From: an uncultured Lachnospiraceae bacterium
GTDB taxonomy: Bacteria; Bacillota; Clostridia; Lachnospirales; Lachnospiraceae
DNA length: 64,000 nucleotides
Assembly (NCBI GenBank): GCA_934309145.1
Contig: CAKRCW010000003.1
Location: 62,001 to 126,000, forward strand
Reading direction: 5' to 3'
The notes beneath the pieces were generated by a model. The model was not told the origin of the DNA. It was given only the letters and a program-made list of their open reading frames with translations, and did not search any database. Each line of letters opens with the position of its first letter. Position 1 is the stretch's first letter. The position numbers and the translations under genes were made by a program. Below, piece after piece: positions 8,049 to 16,668 of this stretch.

Positions 8049-10490
8049 ATGAAAAAGTTGGAGAGCTTTGATAAGGAAAGCTTCAAGAAGGAAGTAATAA
8101 ACAATGTCAAGAATCTTTTCAGAAAGACATTGGATGAAGCTACACCACAGCAGGTATTTCAGGCTGTTGCGTATGCAGTAAAGGATGATATTATTGATCG
8201 TTGGATAGCAACACAAAAGGCTTATGAGAAGCAGAATGCCAAGACAGTATACTACTTGTCTATGGAGTTTTTGATGGGTAGGGCACTTGGTAATAATATG
8301 ATTAATCTTACTTGCTATGAGCAGGTTAAGGAAGCTCTTGATGAACTTGGATTTGATTTAAATGTAATAGAGGATCAGGAACCAGATGCAGCACTTGGTA
8401 ATGGTGGTTTGGGAAGACTTGCAGCATGCTTCCTTGATTCACTTGCTACTCTTAATTATCCTGCATATGGTTGTGGTATCAGATATCGTTATGGTATGTT
8501 TAAGCAGGCTATTGAGAATGGATATCAGGTTGAGAAGCCGGATAACTGGCTTAAGGATGGTAATCCATTTGAGGTTAAGAGACCTGAGTATGAGGTTGAG
8601 GTTAAGTTCGGTGGATATGTTCGTACAGAGTGCAGAGATGGCAAGAACTACTTTATCCATACAGATTATCAGGCTGTTCGTGCTATACCTTACGATTTAC
8701 CAGTTATCGGTTATGGCAACAATGTAGTTAATACACTTAGAATATGGGACGCTGAGCCGGTTCAGGAGTTCAATCTTACATCGTTTGATAAGGGTGAGTA
8801 TCAGAACGCAGTTGAGCAGGCTAACCTTGCAAGAAATATCGTTGAGGTTCTTTATCCTAATGATAATCATTACTCAGGTAAGGAGCTTCGTTTGAAGCAG
8901 CAGTATTTCTTCGTATCAGCTTCAGTTCAGAGAGCTATACTTAAGTTTAAGGAGAATAATACTGATATACATGACCTTCCTAATAAGGTTACATTCCAGT
9001 TGAATGATACACATCCTACTGTAACAGTTGCAGAGCTTATGAGAATCCTTGTTGATGAGGAGAATCTTGAGTGGGAGGATGCCTGGGATATCACATGCAG
9101 AACTTGTGCATATACAAACCACACAATCATGGCTGAGGCACTTGAGAAATGGCCAATCGACTTATTCCAGAAGCTTCTTCCTAGAATTTATCAGATAGTT
9201 GATGAGATTAACAGAAGATATGTTGCTCTTATCGAGGATAAGTATCCAGGAAATCAGGATAAGGTTAAGAATATGGCTATTCTTTACGATGGTCAGGTTA
9301 AGATGGCTCACCTTGCTATTGCAGGAAGCTATTCTGTAAATGGTGTTGCAAAGCTTCACACAGAAATTCTTAAGAAGAGAGAGCTTAAGGACTTCTATGA
9401 GATGAGACCAGAGCAGTTTAACAATAAGACAAATGGTATTACACAGAGAAGATTCCTTCTTCATGGCAATCCACTTCTTGCTGACTGGGTTACAAAGAGA
9501 ATTGGTGATGCATGGATTACTAATCTTCCAGAGCTTGCTAAGCTTAAGAAAGCTGCAACAGATAAGAAGGCTCAGAAGGAGTTCATGGATATTAAGTATA
9601 AGAATAAGGTTCGCCTTGCTGAGTACATCAAGGAGCATAATGGAATTGAGGTAGATCCTAATTCAATCTTTGATGTTCAGGTTAAGAGACTTCATGAGTA
9701 TAAGAGACAGCAGCTTAACATTCTTCATGTTATGCACTTGTATAATGAGTTAAAGGCTAATCCGGATATGGATTTCGAGCCAACAACATTTATCTTTGGT
9801 GCTAAGGCAGCAGCAGGTTATAAGACAGCCAAGCTTACTATCAAGCTCATCAATGCAGTAGCAGATGTTATTAACAATGATAAGTCAATCAAGGGCAAGA
9901 TTAAGGTTGTATTTATAGAGAACTACAGAGTTTCAAATGCTGAGATTATATTTGCAGCAGCAGATGTAAGTGAGCAGATTTCTACAGCATCAAGAGAGGC
10001 TTCAGGTACAGGTAACATGAAGTTTATGCTTAATGGTGCAGTTACACTCGGTACTATGGATGGTGCTAACGTAGAGATAGTTGAAGAGGTTGGAGTTGAG
10101 AATGCGTTTATCTTTGGTTTATCAGCTGAAGAGGTTATGAAGTATGAGAGAGATGGCGGATATAATCCAATGGATATCTACAACTCAAACCCTGCTGTTA
10201 AGAAGGTATTAGAGCAGTTAGTAGATGGAACATATTCTAACGGTGATAAGGAGCTCTTCAGAGATTTATATGATTCGCTTGTTAAGAGAGATGTATACTT
10301 TACATTGAAGGATTTTGATTCATATGCAGATGCTCAGAAGAGAGTAAACAAGGCATACAAGGACAAGACAAAGTGGGCACAGATGGTTATGCTCAATACA
10401 GCTTGTGCAGGTAAGTTCTCATCAGACAGAACTATTGAGGAGTATGCACAGGAGATATGGAAGCTTGAAAAAGTTGAGGTTTCTCTGTAA
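8049..10490 (+). CDS. glgP: Glycogen/maltodextrin phosphorylase
   Basis: 813 residues, the normal GT35 length. It phosphorolyses alpha-1,4-glucans to glucose-1-phosphate using pyridoxal phosphate. Hallmarks are YYLSMEFLMGR near the N-terminus, ALGNGGLGRLAACFLDS (glucan/phosphate site), and EASGTGNMKFMLNG with the PLP-binding Lys at about residue 658. The frame runs 30 nt further upstream, but AAGGAGG sits 7 nt before the ATG at 8049, so that start is used. A TATAAT at 7978-7983 may be the -10 box, without a clear -35. It is monocistronic; no glg synthesis genes are next to it. It probably mobilises storage or dietary glucan. Confidence 0.96.
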   Translation: MKKLESFDKESFKKEVINNVKNLFRKTLDEATPQQVFQAVAYAVKDDIIDRWIATQKAYEKQNAKTVYYLSMEFLMGRALGNNMINLTCYEQVKEALDELGFDLNVIEDQEPDAALGNGGLGRLAACFLDSLATLNYPAYGCGIRYRYGMFKQAIENGYQVEKPDNWLKDGNPFEVKRPEYEVEVKFGGYVRTECRDGKNYFIHTDYQAVRAIPYDLPVIGYGNNVVNTLRIWDAEPVQEFNLTSFDKGEYQNAVEQANLARNIVEVLYPNDNHYSGKELRLKQQYFFVSASVQRAILKFKENNTDIHDLPNKVTFQLNDTHPTVTVAELMRILVDEENLEWEDAWDITCRTCAYTNHTIMAEALEKWPIDLFQKLLPRIYQIVDEINRRYVALIEDKYPGNQDKVKNMAILYDGQVKMAHLAIAGSYSVNGVAKLHTEILKKRELKDFYEMRPEQFNNKTNGITQRRFLLHGNPLLADWVTKRIGDAWITNLPELAKLKKAATDKKAQKEFMDIKYKNKVRLAEYIKEHNGIEVDPNSIFDVQVKRLHEYKRQQLNILHVMHLYNELKANPDMDFEPTTFIFGAKAAAGYKTAKLTIKLINAVADVINNDKSIKGKIKVVFIENYRVSNAEIIFAAADVSEQISTASREASGTGNMKFMLNGAVTLGTMDGANVEIVEEVGVENAFIFGLSAEEVMKYERDGGYNPMDIYNSNPAVKKVLEQLVDGTYSNGDKELFRDLYDSLVKRDVYFTLKDFDSYADAQKRVNKAYKDKTKWAQMVMLNTACAGKFSSDRTIEEYAQEIWKLEKVEVSL

Positions 10491-10570
10491 TATATCTCTT
10501 TTATGATAATAAGGATATATAATGTGTAATTTATAATAGTTTGTTGTTTGATGTGTTTATGCGATATTAT

Positions 10571-10719
10571 TTAAATACAGGTAGTACGCAGGAACCGTTT
10601 GAGAACATCAGCACTTAACGAATACCGGGGCAGAACTTAATTGTTCTGCTCCGGTATTTGTTTAGTACTGCTATGTTCTCAATCGAGCGAGAGCGTGTTC
10701 CGGCACTACCTGTATTTAA
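10571..10719. repeat. Long imperfect palindrome (149 nt), MITE-like or structured RNA
   Basis: The outer arms TTAAATACAGGTAGT (10571-10585) and ACTACCTGTATTTAA (10705-10719) are perfect complements. Inside them TGAGAACAT pairs with ATGTTCTCA, and AATACCGGGGCAGAAC pairs with GTTCTGCTCCGGTATT around a 6-nt TTAATT loop. The right arm has about 15 extra bases (TCGAGCGAGAGCG region). This is too long and too symmetric for an ordinary terminator and has no credible ORF. It occupies most of the gap between glgP and the next gene; the rest of that gap (10720-11022) shows only a small GTCAC/GTGAC inverted repeat near 10916. Confidence 0.75.
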
Positions 10720-11022
10720 TATATATCGCTAAAAACAACGCATCAATTATATTGTTATTGATGTTAATACATTTAATTTACATATTATTAAAAGAGATAT
10801 ATTATGTTCTGAAAAATTTGTGAATTATTTGAAAACTAGATGACATTTATAATAGTATATGGTATAGTATATCCATGCAAATGATATCAAGAATTCTATA
10901 GTTCATTATTTTTGTCACGTTCTTTGTGACGTTCATTAGATTCAGATCTCTTTGCTAAATCACTTTAATACAATTTGGCAGGGAGGGTTGCTTCCTGCGG
11001 ATGGTACACAGGAGGTACATTT

Positions 11023-11919
11023 ATGGATGATATGAACTTGCAGGATGTTGTACTTGATAATCAGGACATTAATCTCAGTGATTTTGGACTGTTTTTATCA
11101 GTATTGAAAAACAAGAAGGCTTACGAGATAATTCTAAGTATTATATTGAACGAGGATAATCTTAAGCTAAAAGAGGTAAAGGTTGAACAGGTGATTTTAA
11201 ATAAGAAGGGCAAGAGAGCAATTAGGTTAGATGCCTGGGCAATAGATTATAATGACCGGCAGTTCGATACAGAAATGCAGAACGAGATATCGAACGATAA
11301 TATTCCTAAACGCTCAAGATTTTATCAAAGTCTTATTGATTCCCCATATCTAAAATCAGGTAAACAAACAAAATATAAAAATCTCTCACAAACTGTTATA
11401 ATATTTATAACGCAGGACGATTTATTTGGACACGACCTTGCCATGTACACATTTATGGAAAAATGTGAAGAAGTCGATGGGCTATATCTTAATGATGGAA
11501 CTAAGAAGATTTTTTTGAATATGAGTAGTAAGAATGGAAGACCAGAGCTGGTCTCCCTGTTACAATATATGAAGGATAGCAGACTGGATAATTCGGATGT
11601 GATTGTAGAGGATAGCAGGATTATACAACTGGATAATATTGTACAGGAGGTCAGGCAGTCCGAGGAATGGGAGGATATAAGTATGTCTATGTATGGTATT
11701 ATGGTGGATAAGCTGATAGAAAAGGGCTTGGCGCGTGGTATAGAACAGGGACTGGAACGAGGAATGGAGCAAGGATTAGAGAAAGGCATGGAGAAAGGCA
11801 TGGAGTGTGCTCAAGTGGAAATTATTAAAAATATGTATGAGAATAATTTCACGTTAGAACAGATATGTCTAGCGACTAAGCTTGATAAAGAGACGGTAGA
11901 GCAGCTTGCAAAGTTGTAG
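11023..11919 (+). CDS. Rpn/PD-(D/E)XK nuclease family transposase-like protein
   Basis: 298 residues from the ATG that follows GGAGGT by 6 nt; the longer frame from 10975 lacks a ribosome site. RLDAWAIDYNDRQFDTEMQ gives the PD-(D/E)XK arrangement of D70 and E84-x-Q86. The C-terminal third contains a G-[IML]-E-[QKR]-G repeat (residues about 230-260), as usual in this family, followed by a small helical domain with LEQICLATKLDKETVEQL. Family members have been linked to RecA-independent recombination; they are often annotated as transposases but lack terminal repeats, and none is evident here. It lies just downstream of the 149-nt palindrome. Confidence 0.85.
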   Translation: MDDMNLQDVVLDNQDINLSDFGLFLSVLKNKKAYEIILSIILNEDNLKLKEVKVEQVILNKKGKRAIRLDAWAIDYNDRQFDTEMQNEISNDNIPKRSRFYQSLIDSPYLKSGKQTKYKNLSQTVIIFITQDDLFGHDLAMYTFMEKCEEVDGLYLNDGTKKIFLNMSSKNGRPELVSLLQYMKDSRLDNSDVIVEDSRIIQLDNIVQEVRQSEEWEDISMSMYGIMVDKLIEKGLARGIEQGLERGMEQGLEKGMEKGMECAQVEIIKNMYENNFTLEQICLATKLDKETVEQLAKL

Positions 11920-11948
11920 ATTATTATGTCATAAGGGGGTATTTATAT

Positions 11949-12617
11949 ATGAAAAAGCTTCTTATAATAGAGGATGATATATCGCTTGCACAGGAACTTA
12001 TGGTTCTTCTTGAGAAGAATGGTTATGCTGCGGAATACATATCAGACTTCGATAACATAGTGGAGCAGATGATTTTGGCTCATGCAGATATGATATTGCT
12101 TGATATCAATCTTCCTGCAGCTGATGGACAGAATATACTAAAGCAATTTCGTAAGGAATCAGATACCCCCGTAATTATGGTTACAAGCAGAGATACTGAG
12201 ATGGACGAGCTTATTTCGATGAGCTTTGGCGCTGATGATTATATCACCAAACCATACAACCCATCGATATTACTGCTACATATAGAAGCCGTGTTTAAGA
12301 GGCTTGTAAGAAATGAGACAGAAGCCCGGCTTATATATAATGGGCTTTGCTTAGATGTGAATCGTGCGATTATGAGTAGAGGTGATTTGGAGCTTGAACT
12401 CAGTAAAAATGAGATGGCAATCCTCACGTATATGATTAATAATCAGGGACGAATTATATCAAGAGATGAATTGATAGGATATCTATGGGATTCCGAGCAA
12501 TTTGTTGATGATAACACATTAACTGTTAATATTAACAGGGTGAGAAAAAAGTTATCTGATATGGGACTTTCTGATGCAATAAGGACGAAGAGAGGACAAG
12601 GGTATATGCTTATATGA
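11949..12617 (+). CDS. OmpR-type response regulator, BceR-like
   Basis: 222 residues. The receiver domain starts KKLLIIEDD with the phospho-acceptor D52 in ILLDINLPAADG, and KPYN supplies the conserved Lys. The C-terminal winged helix carries LSKNEMAILTYMINNQGRIISRDEL and ends VRTKRGQGYML-like (IRTKRGQGYMLI). It overlaps the kinase gene by 4 nt (ATGA). Together with the kinase and the ABC transporter it forms the Bce-type module of Firmicutes, which senses cell-wall-active peptides (bacitracin, lantibiotics) and induces the transporter. Ribosome site AAGGGGG precedes the ATG. Confidence 0.92.
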   Translation: MKKLLIIEDDISLAQELMVLLEKNGYAAEYISDFDNIVEQMILAHADMILLDINLPAADGQNILKQFRKESDTPVIMVTSRDTEMDELISMSFGADDYITKPYNPSILLLHIEAVFKRLVRNETEARLIYNGLCLDVNRAIMSRGDLELELSKNEMAILTYMINNQGRIISRDELIGYLWDSEQFVDDNTLTVNINRVRKKLSDMGLSDAIRTKRGQGYMLI

Positions 12618-13624
12618 AACTTGTGATTTATATAAAAGAGAAGCTTGCATTTATTTTTTCAATGGTATTTATCATTATAGCTATCTATGTGATGGGGTAC
12701 GCATGTAAGATTAGGCGTGATTATATGAATGTGCTTGCCCTGATTATAGTTATTCTTTCTGTGTTTCAGCTATTAACAGAATATTTAAGAAAGAAAAAAT
12801 TTTATAATGAGATGTATAATATTCTTGAAGGCTTAGACCAGAAGTATCTGCTTACGGAAATGAAATTAAATCCCAATTTTGCTGAGGGAGAGATATTAAT
12901 GGATGTTATGTACGAGGTTGACCGTTCCATGAAGGAGAGGCTTAATGAAATAGAACAGTCGTATGTAGAATTCAAAGAATATCTGGAGATGTGGATACAC
13001 CAGATTAAAATTCCCATTTCAGCAATAAAGCTGATGAATTATAACGGAAATATTGATGTAGCTAAACAGCTTGTTCAGATTAATCGAATGAACGATTATG
13101 TGGAACAGATTTTATATTATGCCCGCGCTGATGCACCGGAAAAAGACTACATCCTGAAAAAATGCAATTTGGAAGGTATTATTAACAATGTCTTATTGCA
13201 GCAAAAGGAGCTTTTGTTAGGCAGCAGGATAAAGGTACAAAAAAATAACACAGATAAGGATGTTGTAACAGATGGTAAATGGATAACCTTTATGCTGGGA
13301 CAGATTATAAACAACAGCGTCAAATATATGGATAAAAATAAAGAATCGTATATAAGCTTTGAGGTGGTGGAAGCAAAAGACAAAACTATACTTACTATAA
13401 AGGACAACGGAATAGGAATAACGATGAAGGATGTACCACGGGTATTTGAGAGGTCGTTTACCGGTGAAAATGGAAGAAAAAATAATGTGTCTACGGGTAT
13501 GGGGCTTTATATCTGCAAAAGACTATGTGATAAATTAGGGCATGAGATAGATATATCATCGGTTGATGGAGAGGGAACCAGTGTTAGTATTTCATTTGGA
13601 AAGAATGATTATTATTTAAAATAA
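12614..13624 (+). CDS. Intramembrane-sensing histidine kinase, BceS-like
   Basis: 336 residues. Two membrane helices (about 10-30 and 38-57) are separated by only a short loop, so there is no extracellular sensor domain; kinases of this class take their signal from the partner transporter. The phospho-acceptor is H129 in MWIHQIKIPISA, the N box is GQIINNSVKY, and the G boxes are DNGIGI and STGMGLYICK. It is translationally coupled to the regulator upstream. Confidence 0.93.
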   Translation: MKLVIYIKEKLAFIFSMVFIIIAIYVMGYACKIRRDYMNVLALIIVILSVFQLLTEYLRKKKFYNEMYNILEGLDQKYLLTEMKLNPNFAEGEILMDVMYEVDRSMKERLNEIEQSYVEFKEYLEMWIHQIKIPISAIKLMNYNGNIDVAKQLVQINRMNDYVEQILYYARADAPEKDYILKKCNLEGIINNVLLQQKELLLGSRIKVQKNNTDKDVVTDGKWITFMLGQIINNSVKYMDKNKESYISFEVVEAKDKTILTIKDNGIGITMKDVPRVFERSFTGENGRKNNVSTGMGLYICKRLCDKLGHEIDISSVDGEGTSVSISFGKNDYYLK

Positions 13625-13643
13625 AGGTATAAGGGAAGAAATA

Positions 13644-13657
13644 TTACAAAATTGTAA
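13644..13657 (+). promoter_or_regulatory. Candidate BceR-type operator
   Basis: TTACAAAATTGTAA is a perfect inverted repeat that fits TnACA-N4-TGTAA, the pattern described for Bce-like regulators. It lies 20 bp downstream of the kinase stop and upstream of the transporter promoter, where the regulator would be expected to bind. Confidence 0.65.
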
Positions 13658-13678
13658 GTTTACCGTAATATAAAACGA

Positions 13679-13707
13679 TGGTGATACGACATATATAAAA
13701 CTATAAT
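13679..13707 (+). promoter_or_regulatory. Probable regulated promoter of the bceAB-like operon
   Basis: TATAAT at 13702-13707 with a poor -35 (TGGTGA, 13679-13684) at 17-bp spacing. A weak -35 beside an upstream inverted repeat suits activator-dependent transcription. It means the transporter can be transcribed separately from the two-component genes. Confidence 0.5.
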
Positions 13708-13771
13708 ATCTGTAAATAACAGGTATTTATTAAACATATGTGTATTTACCTAAGTAAGGAGAACAAGTACT

Positions 13772-14539
13772 ATGAATGAAATATTAAAAGTAGACGATGT
13801 GGAAAAATATTATGGTAACAAAACTAACCTGACAAAGGCTGTAAACCATATTACATTTTCTCTTGATAAAGGAGAATTTGTGGGAATAATGGGAGCAAGT
13901 GGTTCGGGTAAAACAACACTTCTGAATTGCATATCAACAATTGATAAGGTTACCGCAGGACATATATATGTGGACGGTAAGGATATCACCAAAATAAAAG
14001 GTAATAATCTTAACAGGTTCAGAAGAGAGGAGCTTGGATTTATATTTCAGGATTTCAATCTGATTGATACACTGACTGCATATGAGAATATTGCACTTGC
14101 TTTATCAATACAGAATGTAAAGCCAAAGGAGATTGAGAAAAGAGTAAATGCAATTGCAGATAAGCTTGGCATAGATGATGTTTTGAAGAAATACAGTTAT
14201 CAGATGAGTGGTGGTCAAAAGCAGAGAGTTGCGGCTGCAAGAGCTCTTATTACCAATCCTAAGCTTGTGCTTGCAGATGAACCGACAGGTGCACTTGACT
14301 CTAAATCGGCAAGACAACTGCTTGAGAGTATGAAGCATATAAATGAGCTTCTGTCAGCAACAATACTTATGGTTACGCATGATGCATTTACGGCAAGTTA
14401 CGCATCAAGGGTTATCTTCATAAAGGATGGCAAAATATTTAATGAACTTAGAAAGGGCGATGATTCCAGAAAAGAATTCTTTGACCGTATTATTGATGTA
14501 GTGACGATGTTAGGGGGTAGCTTAAATGATGCTCTTTAA
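13772..14539 (+). CDS. ABC transporter ATPase, BceA-like
   Basis: 255 residues. Walker A is GASGSGKTT (41-49), the signature is MSGGQKQRVAAARAL, and Walker B/D-loop is LVLADEPTGALDS, followed by the H-loop MVTHDAFTASYASR. The QDFNLIDTLTAYENIALAL segment is typical of BceA/MacB-type (type VII) ATPases. The ATG follows AAGGAG. The end overlaps the permease start by 14 nt. It supplies ATP hydrolysis for peptide detoxification and signalling to the kinase. Confidence 0.95.
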   Translation: MNEILKVDDVEKYYGNKTNLTKAVNHITFSLDKGEFVGIMGASGSGKTTLLNCISTIDKVTAGHIYVDGKDITKIKGNNLNRFRREELGFIFQDFNLIDTLTAYENIALALSIQNVKPKEIEKRVNAIADKLGIDDVLKKYSYQMSGGQKQRVAAARALITNPKLVLADEPTGALDSKSARQLLESMKHINELLSATILMVTHDAFTASYASRVIFIKDGKIFNELRKGDDSRKEFFDRIIDVVTMLGGSLNDAL

Positions 14540-16589
14540 ATTATCTGTCAGAAATATTATAAAAAGTATTCAGAATTATCTAATATACTTTGTAACACTT
14601 ATATTGGGAGTAGCAATTTTTTATGTATTTAATGCATTGGGAAGCCAGACGATTATGCTTAATGTATCGTCAGATACTCATGATGTAATAAAAATGATGA
14701 ATGATACTATGTCAGCAGTCAGCGTATTTGTCTCATTTATATTAGGCTTCCTTATTGTATATGCGAGTGCATTTCTTATGAAAAGGCGTAAGAAGGAATT
14801 CGGAATTTATATGCTGCTTGGAATGGGTAAGAGCAAGGTGTCTGCAATTCTTATTATAGAAACTGTGCTTATTGGAATTGTATCGCTGGCAGCAGGCTTA
14901 CTTGTCGGAGCTGCTGTTTCACAGGGAATGAGTATTGTCGTTGCTAATATGTTCGAGGCTGATATGACGAGGTTTCAGTTTGGTGTGTCAGGAGAAGCTA
15001 TAGCTAAAACAATTATATATTTTTTGGTTATTTATGTAATTGTTATAGCTTTAGACATTTTTGTTGTAGGAAAAACCAGACTTATCAATCTTATTAATGC
15101 CGCAAAACAATCAGAGAAAAATCATGCCAAGAATCCAATTATATGTCTGATTGTATTTATAATGGCGTGCTGTCTGCTGTCATCTGCATATTATAATGTG
15201 ACTAAGGGTGCAGGAGAAATCAAGGAAGCATCACAGTTTGGTGTTCAGATTTTAAAAGGAATAATAGGAACATTTATGGTATTCTGGTCACTGTCGGGTA
15301 TGATAATTCTGGTAGCCAGAAAAAATAAACGATTATATTACAAGGGTGTTAATAGTTTTAGTATAAGGGAGTTTGACAGCAGGATTAATACAACAGTATT
15401 TTCAGGTGGAATAATATGCATACTTTTATTTTTTACAATATGTATATTGTCAAGTGCAATGGCTATTAAGAAATCTGTTAATGCATCATTGGAGGAATGT
15501 GCGGTTAAGGACGTTCAAATAAGATGGTATATCAGTGATGATGAACTGGCAAACACAGATATAAATGACAGCAGGCTGTTTGAGAATTATCTTCTTGATA
15601 AGGGTGTTGATTTATCAAAGCTAACCTCAGATACGGAGGTTCATATATATTACGATGAGGATATAAAGATGGGAGATGTAGTTGGAGAGGCTATAGATGA
15701 TAAAAGTATAGACGATTTTTATAGAGATTATCTATGTAGAGCGGCAATTGGAGCAGTGCATCTCTCTGATTACAATAGATTTGCCAAATCATATGGTGCA
15801 AAGCAGTATGAGTTAGCTGAGGATGAATATATACTTGTATGTGATTATAATGAGACAGAGAAAATGTTCAATAATGGACTTTCATACGGAAGTAAGATAA
15901 GTATAAATGGTAAAGAGTATAGTCCTAAGTATAATGTATGTCAGGATGGATTTATAGAGATTAGCGATACATATGCAAATGTAGGCTTTGTGATAGTTCC
16001 AGATGATGTCCGCTTTACACATTTAGAGTCTATGGAGTTTGTATATTCGGCAGATTACAGCACACATAATAAATCAGAATATACACAGCTTAACAAGTAC
16101 TATGATGAGAAGAATATTAAGAAAATAGTTGGCGGAAAAGAAGATAGTGACGATGCAGAAAGTATCAGATGTGTAACAAAGCAATATCTGTATGACACAA
16201 GTGTAGGACTTACGATAATGATAATATTCGTGGGAATTTATCTTGGAATTATATTTCTGATATCAAGTGCTGCTATATTGGCACTAAAGGAGCTGTCAGA
16301 GGCAACTGACAACAGAGAAAAATATAAAACCCTGAGGAGAATAGGTGTTGACGAGAAGCAAATCAGTCATTCCCTTATGCTGCAATGTGGAATGTTCTTT
16401 GGATTGCCTTTACTATTAGCAATAATACATTCAATATTTGGAATGCAGACAGCGATGATAATACTACAGTATTTTGGACATTCGGGACTGCTTTTTTCAA
16501 TCTTGTTTGCGGCAGCCGTGATACTTGTAATATACGGAATATACTTCTTTATTACATATTCATGCAGCAGGAAGATAATAAGTGAATAA
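14526..16589 (+). CDS. ABC transporter permease, BceB-like (FtsX family)
   Basis: 687 residues. FtsX-type membrane segments occur near residues 17-37, 55-85, 105-135, 155-180, 195-215, 230-255 and 290-310. A large extracytoplasmic domain of about 230 residues (about 320-560) follows, then three C-terminal helices. One long external loop between the seventh and eighth helix is the BceB hallmark and is thought to bind the target peptide or its lipid II complex. Motif RKKEFGIYMLLGMGKSKV is the conserved cytoplasmic loop. Peptide specificity cannot be deduced from sequence. Confidence 0.93.
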   Translation: MMLFKLSVRNIIKSIQNYLIYFVTLILGVAIFYVFNALGSQTIMLNVSSDTHDVIKMMNDTMSAVSVFVSFILGFLIVYASAFLMKRRKKEFGIYMLLGMGKSKVSAILIIETVLIGIVSLAAGLLVGAAVSQGMSIVVANMFEADMTRFQFGVSGEAIAKTIIYFLVIYVIVIALDIFVVGKTRLINLINAAKQSEKNHAKNPIICLIVFIMACCLLSSAYYNVTKGAGEIKEASQFGVQILKGIIGTFMVFWSLSGMIILVARKNKRLYYKGVNSFSIREFDSRINTTVFSGGIICILLFFTICILSSAMAIKKSVNASLEECAVKDVQIRWYISDDELANTDINDSRLFENYLLDKGVDLSKLTSDTEVHIYYDEDIKMGDVVGEAIDDKSIDDFYRDYLCRAAIGAVHLSDYNRFAKSYGAKQYELAEDEYILVCDYNETEKMFNNGLSYGSKISINGKEYSPKYNVCQDGFIEISDTYANVGFVIVPDDVRFTHLESMEFVYSADYSTHNKSEYTQLNKYYDEKNIKKIVGGKEDSDDAESIRCVTKQYLYDTSVGLTIMIIFVGIYLGIIFLISSAAILALKELSEATDNREKYKTLRRIGVDEKQISHSLMLQCGMFFGLPLLLAIIHSIFGMQTAMIILQYFGHSGLLFSILFAAAVILVIYGIYFFITYSCSRKIISE

Positions 16590-16601
16590 CAACTGATAAA
16601 A

Positions 16602-16660
16602 AATGGGGCAGGTATACCGAGGCCAAAACAAATTCATCTGGTCTCGGTATGACTGCCCTG
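16602..16660. terminator. Bidirectional terminator between convergent genes
   Basis: GGGCAG-GTATACCGAGGCC pairs with GGTCTCGGTAT-GACTGCCC around a 15-nt loop. A-rich sequence on one side and T-rich on the other serve both the permease (+) and the decarboxylase gene (-). Confidence 0.8.
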
Positions 16661-16668
16661 ATATTTAT

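Noticed and set aside
10916..10935. GTCACGTTCTTTGTGAC inverted repeat upstream of the Rpn-like gene
   Set aside because: Small and alone; could be an operator but no promoter is placed around it, so not scored as a feature.
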